Shown: in pieces, positions 52,489 to 60,873 of the stretch
How positions within the stretch are numbered: the stretch's first letter is position 1
Layout of the letters: each line of letters begins with the position of its first letter
Assembly: GCA_026708035.1 (NCBI GenBank)
Contig: JAPOVQ010000021.1
Span: 1-64,000 of the forward strand
Direction of reading: 5' to 3'
From: Chloroflexota bacterium
GTDB lineage: Bacteria; Chloroflexota; UBA11872
DNA length: 64,000 nt
Notes under the pieces: generated by a model
What the model was told of the DNA's origin: nothing
Databases searched by the model: none
Seen by the model: only the letters and a program-made list of their open reading frames with translations
Made by a program: the position numbers and the translations under genes

Positions 52489-52599
52489 ACGCCCTACCGA
52501 GTCGCATCTTGCGGCCGGCGCGGGGGGCAGTCGCGCCGTAGGCGTAGAGAAAGGCGTAGGTGCTCGTCTCGGGCATGCAGCCGGGACGTCGGGGCAACC

Positions 52600-52932
52600 A
52601 TGATTCAGATCATCGGGGAGATGCACAAAACTCGCGACGGGCGATCCTTCTTCATCGATTACGCCGAGTTCATTCCGGAGGCCGGGGCCTATGACCTGGT
52701 GCTCTTCGGGCTGCGGCGGGATGAGCAGGATTTCTCGATGACGGTGGCATTTCCCGAAGAATCGATGAGCGCGTGGGGCGCGCGCGACTTCCTCGTGCGC
52801 GAGGGACTGGCGCACGTCCGCGCCCAACTGGACCACGGGGTCGAAGAGGACGGCTCGTTGATCGAGGCGCCCTCCGCGGCCAGCGGACCGACGTACCGGA
52901 TTTCCATGCCGCGACGCCCGCACCGGGCGTAG
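52600..52932 (+). CDS. Small uncharacterised protein upstream of nrdJ
   Basis: The 110-residue cytoplasmic protein has no signal peptide or membrane helix. Alternating strands and helices (SFFIDYAEFIPEAGAYDLVL, FSMTVAFPEESMSAWGARDF, LVREGLAHVRAQLDHGVEED) suggest a compact alpha/beta fold with an acidic surface. The final residues are basic (RRPHRA). I do not recognise the family. It precedes nrdJ by 120 nt on the same strand and probably shares its promoter, so a link to nucleotide reduction is possible but only positional. Confidence 0.6.
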   Translation: MIQIIGEMHKTRDGRSFFIDYAEFIPEAGAYDLVLFGLRRDEQDFSMTVAFPEESMSAWGARDFLVREGLAHVRAQLDHGVEEDGSLIEAPSAASGPTYRISMPRRPHRA

Positions 52933-53052
52933 TTCGTCATTCGGTAAGGGCGCTGCGGAGGCAGCGCCTTTGTTGTCCACAATGAAGTACAAGGAAGCGA
53001 GCGTCGCTTCCGCTGGAGCAGGGTCTCCGGTCGAACGGGGGAGAGGGAAAGG

Positions 53053-55698
53053 ATGCTAGAGACAAGGGCTACCGCTGCGACCACGCCGCAGAGCGCCGCG
53101 GCCTGGCCGGCCTTGTCCGACAACGCCCTTGCGGTGCTGAAAAAGCGCTATTTCCTGAAGGATCGCGTGGACCATCCCATCGAAGACGTCGACCAGTTTT
53201 TCGAGCGCGTGACGCGCGGCGTGATCGACATCGAGCGCGAGCGGGACTGGGTGGACGACGCCGGCCATCGCGAGCTCTTCGACGACATGTACGGGCTGCT
53301 GCGCGGGCTGCGGTTCGTGCCCAACAGCCCCTGCCTGATGAACGCGGGCAAGCCCGGCGGCTACGCCCAGCTCGCGGCGTGCTTCGTGCTGCCGATCGAC
53401 GACGACCTGCGCAGCATCAAGACCACGGACATGAACGCCGCAATCATTCACCAGACGGGCGGCGGCACGGGCTTCAACTTCTCGCGCATCCGGCCGCGTG
53501 GCGACTTCGTGCGCAGCTCGGGTGGCGTGGCCAGCGGGCCGGTGAGCTTCATGTCCATGATCGACTACTCCTGCGGCGAGATTAAGCAGGGGGGCACGCG
53601 CCGGGGCGCCAACATGGGCATCCTCAACGTCGATCACCCCGACATCGAAGACTTCATTCGCTGCAAGACCAGCGACGGGCGGATTGCGAACTTCAACATT
53701 TCGGTTGGCGTGACCGACGCCTTCATGTCGGCGGTGGAAGCCGGCGGGGACTACGACCTGGTGAATCCGCGCACGGGCGCGACCCACGTGGACCCGGCCA
53801 CTGAGACTCCCGCCCGCGCCAGCGCACCGGACATCTGGGAAAAGCTGGTGGACGGCGCCTGGCTGAACGGCGAACCCGGCATGATCTTCCTGGACCGGCT
53901 GGAGCGCACCAATCCCACGCCGTCGGTCGCGCGGCAGGACACCACGAATCCCTGCGGCGAGCAGCCGCTGCTGCCCTATGAGGCGTGCGTGCTCGGCAGC
54001 CTGAATCTCTCCAAGCACCTGACCGCCGACGGCGCCGCGATCGACTGGAGCGCGCTGCGCCGCGACGTGCGGCTGGCCATTCGCTTCCTGGACGACATGG
54101 TCGAGGCCTCGAACTTCCCGCTGGAGGACATCGACGCCATCGTCAAGCACGGCAACCGCCGCGTGGGCCTGGGAATCATGGGCTGGGCGGACATTCTGTT
54201 CACCCTGGGCATCGCCTACGACAGCCCCGAAGCGGAGGAGCTGGGCGAGCGGGTGATGCAGTGCATCAACGACGAAGGCCGGCGCGCCTCCGAGGCGCTG
54301 GCCGAAGCGCGCGGCGCGTTCCCGAACTTCGAGGGCTCGCTCTGGGACTCCCAGGGCCACGCCCCGCGCCGCAACGCCACCGTCACGACCATCGCGCCGA
54401 CAGGCACCATCAGCATGATCGCGGACTGCTCCAGCGGCATCGAGCCGCTCTTCGCGCTGATCTTCTGGAAGAACGTGATGCGCGACGGCGACGACAACGC
54501 GGCCACCTCGCTGCGCTACGTCAACCCGCAGTTCGAGCAGTACGCCCGCGCGCGCGGGTTCTACAGCGACGCGCTGCTGGACGCCATCACCGACAACCAC
54601 GGCAGCTTGCGCATCACCGAGCACACGCCGGACTCGGCGCGGCAGGCGCTGGAAACGGTCCCGGACGAGGCCCGCCAAATCTTCGTGACGGCGCACGACG
54701 TGACGCCGGATTGGCACATCCGGGTGCAGGCGGCGTTCCAGCGCCACACCGAGAACGCCGTGTCCAAGACCATCAACTTCCCGTACGAGGCGACGCGGGA
54801 GGACGTGGAGCGCGGCTATCGCCTCGCCTACACGCTGGGATGCAAGGGCGTGACGGTCTATCGCGACGGCAGCCGCGACTTGCAGGTGCTGACCACGAGC
54901 GACTCGGGCGATAAGACCCGGCGGGACGAGACCCCGGCCGAGGAGGCTCCGGCAGTCGTCGAGGCTGCCACGAACGGCCATGCCGCCGCGCCGGCCGAGG
55001 TAGCCAACGGGCATCCCGCGCCCGCACCGGCGCCAACGCCGCCGGCCGCCGCTCCCGAGCCGCTGCCGATGGTTGCGGCGCAGGAACGCGAGCGCCCGGA
55101 TCAGATTCGCGGCACCACGACGCGCATCCGCACCGGGTGCGGACCGCTGTTCGTCACGGTGAACGACGACGAACGCGGGTCCCCGTTCGAGCTATTCGCC
55201 ACGTTGGGCAAGGCTGGCGGGTGCGCGGCGGCGCAGACCGAGGCCATTGGGCGGCTCGTCTCGCTGGCGTTGCGCTCGGGCGCGCCGGTGGACGTCGTCC
55301 ACAGCCACCTGCGCGGCATCACCTGCCACCGGCCGACCGGATTCGGGCCGACCCGTGTCCTGTCGTGCGGCGATGCGATCGCGCAAGTCGTCGCGCTGCG
55401 CATGAGCTCGCAGCCCGAGGGCTACGTGCCGATGGTCGACCTGCAGGGCGAAGGCACCTACGCCCCGCCGAGTGTGACGCTGGAGGGCGACCGGTCGGAG
55501 CACGTGCCGGTCGCCGCCGCCGCGCCGGCTCCGCAAGCGAGCGCGGCCTCCATGGGACACGCCGAGGCGCAGCCGACGATGTCGGCGGCGGCGGGGATGT
55601 CCTTCGCCGGCGCCTGCCCCTCCTGCGGCAGCAGCCACCTGGTGTCGGCGGAGGGATGCCTCAAGTGCATCTCATGCGGCTACAGCGACTGCGGCTGA
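53053..55698 (+). CDS. nrdJ: Vitamin B12-dependent ribonucleotide reductase
   Basis: The 881-residue class II reductase makes deoxyribonucleotides from ribonucleotides using adenosylcobalamin, so it needs no oxygen. The N-terminal barrel begins NALAVLKKRYFLKDRVDHPI. Catalytic motifs are LVPNSPCLMNAGKPGG-like FVPNSPCLMN (first redox Cys), then the active-site TTNPCGEQPLLPYEACVLGS (Cys and Glu of the radical chemistry), followed by TVTTIAPTGTISMIADCSSG. The linker after about residue 620 is Ala/Pro-rich and ends in a Cys-rich redox tail (ACPSCGSSHLVSAEGCLKCI then SCGYSDCG). No intein is seen. GAAAGG precedes the ATG. Confidence 0.95.
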   Translation: MLETRATAATTPQSAAAWPALSDNALAVLKKRYFLKDRVDHPIEDVDQFFERVTRGVIDIERERDWVDDAGHRELFDDMYGLLRGLRFVPNSPCLMNAGKPGGYAQLAACFVLPIDDDLRSIKTTDMNAAIIHQTGGGTGFNFSRIRPRGDFVRSSGGVASGPVSFMSMIDYSCGEIKQGGTRRGANMGILNVDHPDIEDFIRCKTSDGRIANFNISVGVTDAFMSAVEAGGDYDLVNPRTGATHVDPATETPARASAPDIWEKLVDGAWLNGEPGMIFLDRLERTNPTPSVARQDTTNPCGEQPLLPYEACVLGSLNLSKHLTADGAAIDWSALRRDVRLAIRFLDDMVEASNFPLEDIDAIVKHGNRRVGLGIMGWADILFTLGIAYDSPEAEELGERVMQCINDEGRRASEALAEARGAFPNFEGSLWDSQGHAPRRNATVTTIAPTGTISMIADCSSGIEPLFALIFWKNVMRDGDDNAATSLRYVNPQFEQYARARGFYSDALLDAITDNHGSLRITEHTPDSARQALETVPDEARQIFVTAHDVTPDWHIRVQAAFQRHTENAVSKTINFPYEATREDVERGYRLAYTLGCKGVTVYRDGSRDLQVLTTSDSGDKTRRDETPAEEAPAVVEAATNGHAAAPAEVANGHPAPAPAPTPPAAAPEPLPMVAAQERERPDQIRGTTTRIRTGCGPLFVTVNDDERGSPFELFATLGKAGGCAAAQTEAIGRLVSLALRSGAPVDVVHSHLRGITCHRPTGFGPTRVLSCGDAIAQVVALRMSSQPEGYVPMVDLQGEGTYAPPSVTLEGDRSEHVPVAAAAPAPQASAASMGHAEAQPTMSAAAGMSFAGACPSCGSSHLVSAEGCLKCISCGYSDCG

Positions 55699-55733
55699 CC
55701 TCCGAGACGGGCCGCCGGACGGGAGCGTAATCG

Positions 55734-56348
55734 ATGAATGACGCCCCACAAGGCCAGCTCGTCAATCGGATGATCCGCGCGGCGCGGCTCGACCGTGAGC
55801 TCTACGCCGAGGTGACGGCAGACACGACGGCCACGCAGCAGGCCACGTTCGCGGTGATCATTGCCGCCCTCGCGGCGGCTATCGGGGCCTTCATCGGCTT
55901 TCAGGTTGAGCCGCCGGATCCGGGAACATTTGCCACCGGAGACCAAGAGGCTGACGACGCGAACTTCGTCTGGCTCATCTTCACCCCGATTCTGAGCGTC
56001 ATCGCCTGGCTCGCCTGGGCCGGGGTCGCGTGGTTCGCCGGAACGCGGCTGATCTCCACAGACGCGCAAGACGTAGGGTTCCTGCAGGTGGCGCGCGCAC
56101 TAGGATTCGCACAAGCGCCGGGCGTGCTGAACGTCGCAACATTCATCCCGGGCCTTGGAGTCATCGTGCAGATCGGCGTATGGCTCTGGGCGCTGGCCAC
56201 GAGCTTCTTCGCCATCCGCGAGTCGATGCGCTTGGCGAATGGTCAGGCTATCGCAACCATGATCCTCGGCTTCATTCCGGCCTTCATCATCGGTGTCGTG
56301 ATTGGGAGCGTCTTGCTCGCGGGAGCGTACGCCGGGGCGGCAACCTAG
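55734..56348 (+). CDS. Yip1-family membrane protein
   Basis: The 204-residue polytopic membrane protein begins with a soluble stretch (LVNRMIRAARLDRELYAEVT) and then about five hydrophobic helices, including FAVIIAALAAAIGAFIGFQV, LIFTPILSVIAWLAWAGVAW, PGVLNVATFIPGLGVIVQIG and TMILGFIPAFIIGVVIGSVL. The FLQVARALGFAQAPGVLN segment is typical of bacterial Yip1 proteins. The role is unknown; Yip1 proteins associate with membrane trafficking in eukaryotes. It follows nrdJ by 35 nt and may be co-transcribed. It is convergent with pckA. Confidence 0.8.
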   Translation: MNDAPQGQLVNRMIRAARLDRELYAEVTADTTATQQATFAVIIAALAAAIGAFIGFQVEPPDPGTFATGDQEADDANFVWLIFTPILSVIAWLAWAGVAWFAGTRLISTDAQDVGFLQVARALGFAQAPGVLNVATFIPGLGVIVQIGVWLWALATSFFAIRESMRLANGQAIATMILGFIPAFIIGVVIGSVLLAGAYAGAAT

Positions 56349-56352
56349 CTCC

Positions 56353-56366
56353 CGGCGTCGACGCCG
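56353..56366. terminator. Palindrome between convergent genes
   Basis: CGGCGTCGACGCCG is a perfect 14-base palindrome in the 22-nt gap between the Yip1 and pckA stops. It could form a hairpin at both transcript ends, but there is no T-tract, so a terminator role is tentative. Confidence 0.35.
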
Positions 56367-56370
56367 TCAC

Positions 56371-57978
56371 TCAGGCGCCGGCCGGTGGCTCCGCCGCCAG
56401 CACCTCCGCCGACACGGTCGCGGCGAACGGCTGGAAGGCCTCGCGCATGCGTTTCGCCAACTGCACGGCCTGCGCGTCGTAGCGCGCCGGGTCGGCCCAT
56501 TGGCCGCGTGAGTCGAGCAGGTCGCCGGGCACGTCGGGGCACGTCGCGGGCACGCGCAGTCCAAAGACCGGCTCGACGGCATCCGGCACGCCGTCCAGGG
56601 CGCCGCTGAGCGCGGCGCGGATCATGGCCCGGGTGTGCGGCAACTGCACGCGGTCGCTCTCACCGGCGGGGCCGCCCAGCCAGCCGGTGTTGACCAGCCA
56701 CACCTGCGGCCGGTGCTGCTCGAGCCGCTGGCCCAGCATCGCGGCGTAGGTCGGCGGCGGCAGCGGCAAGAACGGCGCGCCGAAGCAGGCGCTGAAGGTC
56801 GCCTGCGGATCGGTGACCCCGCGCTCGGTGCCGGCCACGCGCGCGGTGTAGCCAAGCAGGAAGTGATACATCGCCTGCTCGGTAGTCAAGCGTGAAATCG
56901 GCGGCAGGACGCCGAACGCGTCGGCCGCCAGCAGCACGATATTGCGGGGATGTCCGGCCATGCCGCCGGGCACCACGTTCTGCAAGTGCGAGATCGGATA
57001 GGCCCCGCGCGTGTTCTCGGTGATCTCGTCCGAGTCGAGGTCGAGCCGGCGCGTTTCGGGGTCCAGGGGAAGATTCTCCAGCACCGTGCCGAAGCGCCGC
57101 GTGGTCTGGTAAATCTCCGGCTCGTTTTCGGCGGACAGGCGAATGGTCTTGGCGTAGCAGCCGCCCTCGAAATTGAAGATCCCCGTGTCGCTCCAGCCGT
57201 GCTCGTCGTCGCCGATCATCGGCCGCTCGGGGTCGGTGGAAAGCGTGGTCTTGCCCGTGCCGGAGAGTCCGAAGAACAGCGCCACGTCGCCCTCGGCGCC
57301 AACGTTGGCCGAGCAATGCATCGACAACACGCCGCGCTGCGGCAGCAGGTAGTTGAGGATGGTGAAGATGGATTTCTTCATCTCCCCGCCGTAGGCCGTG
57401 CCGCCGATGATGATGACTCGCTCGGCGAAGTTGACCACGATGAACGTGCCCGAGTTGGTGCCATCCTCGTCCGGGTCGGCCTGAAAGCCGGGCATGTCGA
57501 TGACGGTGAACTCCGGCTCGTGGCCGGCGAGCTCGTCGGCGGTGGGCACGATGAACAGGTTGCGCGCAAAGAGGTTGTGCCAGGCCAGCTCGTTGATCAC
57601 CCGCACCGAGAGCCGGTAGCGGGGATCGGCGCCGGCGAAGCAGTTCTGGACGTAGAGGTTCCGTCCCTGCATGTAGGCGCGGAGACGCCCGAAGAGTCCA
57701 TCGAAGCGCTCGGGCTCGAAAGGCTTGTTGTGATTGCCCCACCACACGGCGTTCGCGCGCTCGGCGTCGCGCACCACCAACTTGTCGTTTGGCGACCGTC
57801 CGGTGTGGGGAACGGTTCGCACGACCAATGGGCCCAGATGCGCGACTTCGCCTTCGCCGGCGCGCACGGCGTGCTCGTAGAGCTTGCTCGTGGGGAGATC
57901 CCAAAAGACCTGTCCGTGATTCTTGATCCCGAGCGAGGCCAGGGATCCCGCTCGAGGGTCGTCGCCTGCATCCGACAC
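56371..57978 (-). CDS. pckA: Phosphoenolpyruvate carboxykinase (ATP)
   Basis: This 535-residue enzyme interconverts oxaloacetate and phosphoenolpyruvate with ATP, a gluconeogenic step. The substrate region is VVRTVPHTGRSPNDKLVVRD. The kinase-1a P-loop is FFGLSGTGKTTLSTDPERPM, kinase-2 is IGDDEHGWSDTGIFNFEGGC, and GGTAYGGEMKKSIFTILNYL and ENTRGAYPISHLQN are standard. I took the GTG start at 57978, which has a perfect AGGAGG with 7-nt spacing and gives the usual ATP-type length. The upstream open frame adds 49 residues unlike the family. It is divergent from the acetoacetate-decarboxylase gene. Confidence 0.96.
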   Translation of the reverse strand: MSDAGDDPRAGSLASLGIKNHGQVFWDLPTSKLYEHAVRAGEGEVAHLGPLVVRTVPHTGRSPNDKLVVRDAERANAVWWGNHNKPFEPERFDGLFGRLRAYMQGRNLYVQNCFAGADPRYRLSVRVINELAWHNLFARNLFIVPTADELAGHEPEFTVIDMPGFQADPDEDGTNSGTFIVVNFAERVIIIGGTAYGGEMKKSIFTILNYLLPQRGVLSMHCSANVGAEGDVALFFGLSGTGKTTLSTDPERPMIGDDEHGWSDTGIFNFEGGCYAKTIRLSAENEPEIYQTTRRFGTVLENLPLDPETRRLDLDSDEITENTRGAYPISHLQNVVPGGMAGHPRNIVLLAADAFGVLPPISRLTTEQAMYHFLLGYTARVAGTERGVTDPQATFSACFGAPFLPLPPPTYAAMLGQRLEQHRPQVWLVNTGWLGGPAGESDRVQLPHTRAMIRAALSGALDGVPDAVEPVFGLRVPATCPDVPGDLLDSRGQWADPARYDAQAVQLAKRMREAFQPFAATVSAEVLAAEPPAGA

Positions 57979-58157
57979 GAATCGGCCTCCTGAGTTTGGT
58001 GGCGGGCGCCTGATCGGGCCCTGCGGCCGTGCGCCAAAACCGGACGAAGCTGTCGCCCGGCGCACCGATGGTACAGATTCGCGCCGCGCAGCGATGGTTG
58101 CCGGTGGATGAGACGCTGGCGACAATGCGGGGCGGCGCGTTCAACGGGAGCCCGTGC
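57979..58157. promoter_or_regulatory. Divergent promoter region of pckA and the ADC-like gene
   Basis: About 180 bases separate the starts of two divergent genes, so promoters for both must lie here. The only site read with confidence is the AGGAGG of pckA (57986-57991). No clear -10 or -35 was identified. Confidence 0.4.
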
Positions 58158-58907
58158 ATGCCGATTCCACTGAGTCAGGTCGACGGGATGCCCGTGTCCT
58201 CCTCCTACTTTCCGCGTCCACCCGCCCGCTATCGGGGCATGCGCGCGCAGACGGTGCTGTTCCGCGCCGACCCGAACCGCGTGGCCAATCTGCTGCCCGA
58301 GTGCCTGACGCCGGCGCCTGACGGCGAATGCGCCGCCATCGGCGTGGACGCCCCGTGGTCGAGTCACTACGGCGCGTTTCAGGGCATCGTCGTGGCGGCT
58401 GGATGCCAGTTCGAAGGGCGCGCGGGCTACTACGTCGTCGTGCAGTACCTGAACTCTCGCGGCAGCATCCCGGCGGGCCGCGAGATCTGGGGCACGCCCA
58501 AGGTCTGGGCCGACATGCGCGTGGAGCAAGTGGAACGGGTGATGGCCACCACCGCCTCGGTTGGCGGCGTGGAGGTTGCCGCCGTGCGCTCGACGGCGCA
58601 CCTGGCATGTGATCCGGCCGACTTGCCCGACCTGACGCCGATGTGGCGCCTCAAGGTGATTCCCCGCGCCGACGGCGACGGGCTGGACGTATTGCAGCTC
58701 GTATCCGGCGGCCGGCAGGCCGCCGACACGGTGGTCCACGTCAGCCGCGCGGGCGACGGGGTCGTCGAGTTCCGCCCGTCGCCGGTATTCGACGTGACGG
58801 CGCTCGAGCCGCGCGAGTTCACCGGCGCCTTCTACGTCGAGTCCGACTTCACCGAGGATTTCGGGGTCATCGATCGGGACTTTCTGAAGGAGCCCTGGGA
58901 GGGTTAG
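58158..58907 (+). CDS. Acetoacetate decarboxylase-family protein
   Basis: The 249-residue protein of the ADC family has the Schiff-base Lys115 in REIWGTPKVWADMRVEQVER, preceded by YYVVVQYLNSRGSIPAGREI. The N-terminal YFPRPPARYRGMRAQTVLFR and the C-terminal FDVTALEPREFTGAFYVESD are consistent with the fold. Many family members use the lysine for aldol or dehydration chemistry instead of decarboxylation, so the substrate is open. GGGAG lies 9 nt upstream of the ATG at 58158; the frame is open further upstream. Confidence 0.85.
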   Translation: MPIPLSQVDGMPVSSSYFPRPPARYRGMRAQTVLFRADPNRVANLLPECLTPAPDGECAAIGVDAPWSSHYGAFQGIVVAAGCQFEGRAGYYVVVQYLNSRGSIPAGREIWGTPKVWADMRVEQVERVMATTASVGGVEVAAVRSTAHLACDPADLPDLTPMWRLKVIPRADGDGLDVLQLVSGGRQAADTVVHVSRAGDGVVEFRPSPVFDVTALEPREFTGAFYVESDFTEDFGVIDRDFLKEPWEG

Positions 58908-59041
58908 GCGGCGGGGGCAGGCCCCGACGCCAGCCATTCACCCCTTCGTCATTCCCGCCTTCGGAGACCCTTGAGTAGCTCCGCCGTCACTCCGGCGAAC
59001 GCCGGAATCCGGTCCGGTCGAACCGAGAGCCCGCGCCCCCG
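58908..59041. repeat. Intergenic family C elements
   Basis: CATTCCCGCCTTCGGAGACC and CACTCCGGCGAACGCCGGAA lie between 58947 and 59013, a compound of two family C half-elements. Confidence 0.7.
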
Positions 59042-60082
59042 CTAGGCCGGCTGCGTCTGTTTCAGCCAGTGATTCGCGATGGCGGCTTCCGCGATCTGGA
59101 TCGAGTTTGTCGCCGCGCCCTTGCGCAGGTTGTCGGACACCACCCAGAACACCAGGCCGTTCGGATGCGACATGTCCTGGCGAATCCGGCCCACCCACGT
59201 CGTGTCGTTGCCCGCCGCGTCCGACGGCATGGGGTACTGGTCGGCCGCCAGATCGTCGACGACCTGGACTCCGGGCACGTCTTCCAGCATCGCGCGCGCC
59301 TCGTCGGCGTCGAACGGCTCGCTGAACTCGGCGTGGACGGCCGCCGCATGGGCCCGGAACACCGGCACGCGCACGCAGGTGGCCGACACGGCCAGATCGG
59401 GAATGTGCATGATCTTGCGCGACTCGGCCCAGACCTTCCACTCCTCCTTGGAGTAGCCGTCGTCGCGCGGCGAGTCGATGGACGGAATCAGGTTGGAGGC
59501 GATCAGGTGCGGGAATACATCCGGGTCGACCGCCGGCGTCTCGCCGCGGGCCTGAGCGGACGTCTGCTCGGCCAGCTCTTCCATGGCCCGCCCGCCGGCG
59601 CCCGAGACCGACTGGTAGGTGTCGGCGATGATGCGCCGCAGCGGGTTCACCGCGTGCAGCGGCGCCAGCACCTGCACGATCGGCGTCGTGGAGCAGTTGG
59701 GAATGGCCACGATGCCCTGGTGCCAGGCGATGTCCTCCGCGTTGACCTCCGGCACCACCAGCGGCACCGCGTCGTCGTAGCGAAACGCCGAGCTGTCGTC
59801 GATGGCCAGCGCGCCGGACTCTGCCACGCGCGGGGCCTCGGCGCGGCTGATGTCGCCCGACGCCGATATGAGCACGAAGTCGAGACCCTCGTACACCGCG
59901 TCCTCGAGCGCCTCGACGGTGTACGGCTTGCCGTTGAACTCGATCTGCCGCCCGCGGCTGCGCGGGCTGGCCCACAGCCGCAGCTCGCGCACCGGGAACT
60001 GGCGCTCTTCCATCACCTGCAAGAACTCGCGGCCCACGGCGCCCGTGGCGCCGATCACTCCCACCGCATATCCCGCTGACAT
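59042..60082 (-). CDS. asd: Aspartate-semialdehyde dehydrogenase
   Basis: The 346-residue enzyme converts aspartyl phosphate to aspartate semialdehyde with NADPH, feeding lysine and threonine synthesis. The N-terminal Rossmann loop is YAVGVIGATGAVGREFLQVM, and the catalytic Cys130 is in GIVAIPNCSTTPIVQVLAPL. The downstream QSVSGAGGRAMEELAEQT and SATCVRVPVFRAHAAAVHAE, with the substrate-binding Arg and the active-site His, are typical. Its start codon overlaps the dapB stop by one base (TAATG), so the two enzymes of one pathway are translationally coupled. Confidence 0.95.
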   Translation of the reverse strand: MSAGYAVGVIGATGAVGREFLQVMEERQFPVRELRLWASPRSRGRQIEFNGKPYTVEALEDAVYEGLDFVLISASGDISRAEAPRVAESGALAIDDSSAFRYDDAVPLVVPEVNAEDIAWHQGIVAIPNCSTTPIVQVLAPLHAVNPLRRIIADTYQSVSGAGGRAMEELAEQTSAQARGETPAVDPDVFPHLIASNLIPSIDSPRDDGYSKEEWKVWAESRKIMHIPDLAVSATCVRVPVFRAHAAAVHAEFSEPFDADEARAMLEDVPGVQVVDDLAADQYPMPSDAAGNDTTWVGRIRQDMSHPNGLVFWVVSDNLRKGAATNSIQIAEAAIANHWLKQTQPA

Positions 60083-60864
60083 TAGGCTTCTCCCTCGGAG
60101 CTTGTGAGCAAGTGCTCCAGGCCGATCACCAGGCCGCTTAACCCGCGCACCTGTCGAACGGCCAGCAATACGCCGGGCATGAACGACTCCCGGCTCGTCG
60201 AGTCATGGCGGATCGTGAGCGTCTGCCCCTCCCCGCCGAATATCACTTCCTGATGCGCCACCAGGCCCGGCAGTCGCACGCTGTGCACTCGCACGCCGCC
60301 GCGCACGCCGCCGCGGACGCCCTCCAGCGTGAAGGCCTCGGTGGCGGCGTCCTGGGCGGGATGCCCGCCGCGCGCGCGCACGATCAGCTCCGCCGTGCGC
60401 GCCGCCGTTCCCGAGGGCGCGTCGCGCTTCCGGTCGTGGTGCAGCTCGATCACCTCGACGCTGTCCAGGTGTGGGGCCGCCATCGCGGCCATCTGCATCA
60501 TCAGCACGGCGCCGATGGCGAAGTTGGGCGCAATGAACGCCCCCATGCCCGTGGCGTCCGCGCGTTCGCGAATGGCCGCCACTTGGTCGTGCGACATCCC
60601 GGTCGTGCCGATCACCGGCGACACGCCGGCGTCCAGCGCCTCCAGCGCATGGTCCGCCGCCGCCTCGGCAACCGAGAAGTCCACCACGACCTCGGGCGAT
60701 GCCGCCTCAACGGCCTTGCCGAACTCCGTGAAGAACGGCGCGCTCCCAGGCGACGGCACCCGGTTGATCCGGGCGACAAGCTCCAGGTCGTCGGCGCCCT
60801 CCACGGCCGCCACGACCGCTTGGCCCATTTGGCCGCTGGAACCAAGCACGGCTACTCGAAACAT
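60082..60864 (-). CDS. dapB: 4-hydroxy-tetrahydrodipicolinate reductase
   Basis: The 260-residue reductase acts in lysine and diaminopimelate synthesis. FRVAVLGSSGQMGQAVVAAV is the NAD(P)-binding loop. The catalytic segment VEVIELHHDRKRDAPSGTAA contains the His-His and Lys, and VIGTTGMSHDQVAAIRERAD and IAPNFAIGAVLMM are standard. A short GVRGGVRGGVR tandem repeat lies in a surface loop (around residue 180). It follows pnp on the same strand with a 9-nt gap and overlaps asd by one base. Confidence 0.95.
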   Translation of the reverse strand: MFRVAVLGSSGQMGQAVVAAVEGADDLELVARINRVPSPGSAPFFTEFGKAVEAASPEVVVDFSVAEAAADHALEALDAGVSPVIGTTGMSHDQVAAIRERADATGMGAFIAPNFAIGAVLMMQMAAMAAPHLDSVEVIELHHDRKRDAPSGTAARTAELIVRARGGHPAQDAATEAFTLEGVRGGVRGGVRVHSVRLPGLVAHQEVIFGGEGQTLTIRHDSTSRESFMPGVLLAVRQVRGLSGLVIGLEHLLTSSEGEA

Positions 60865-60873
60865 GTTTCCGCC

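Noticed and set aside
52245-52599. Cobalamin riboswitch upstream of the B12-dependent reductase
   Set aside because: I could not find the B12-box or the expected paired elements in the leader; only protein-binding-like sites were seen.
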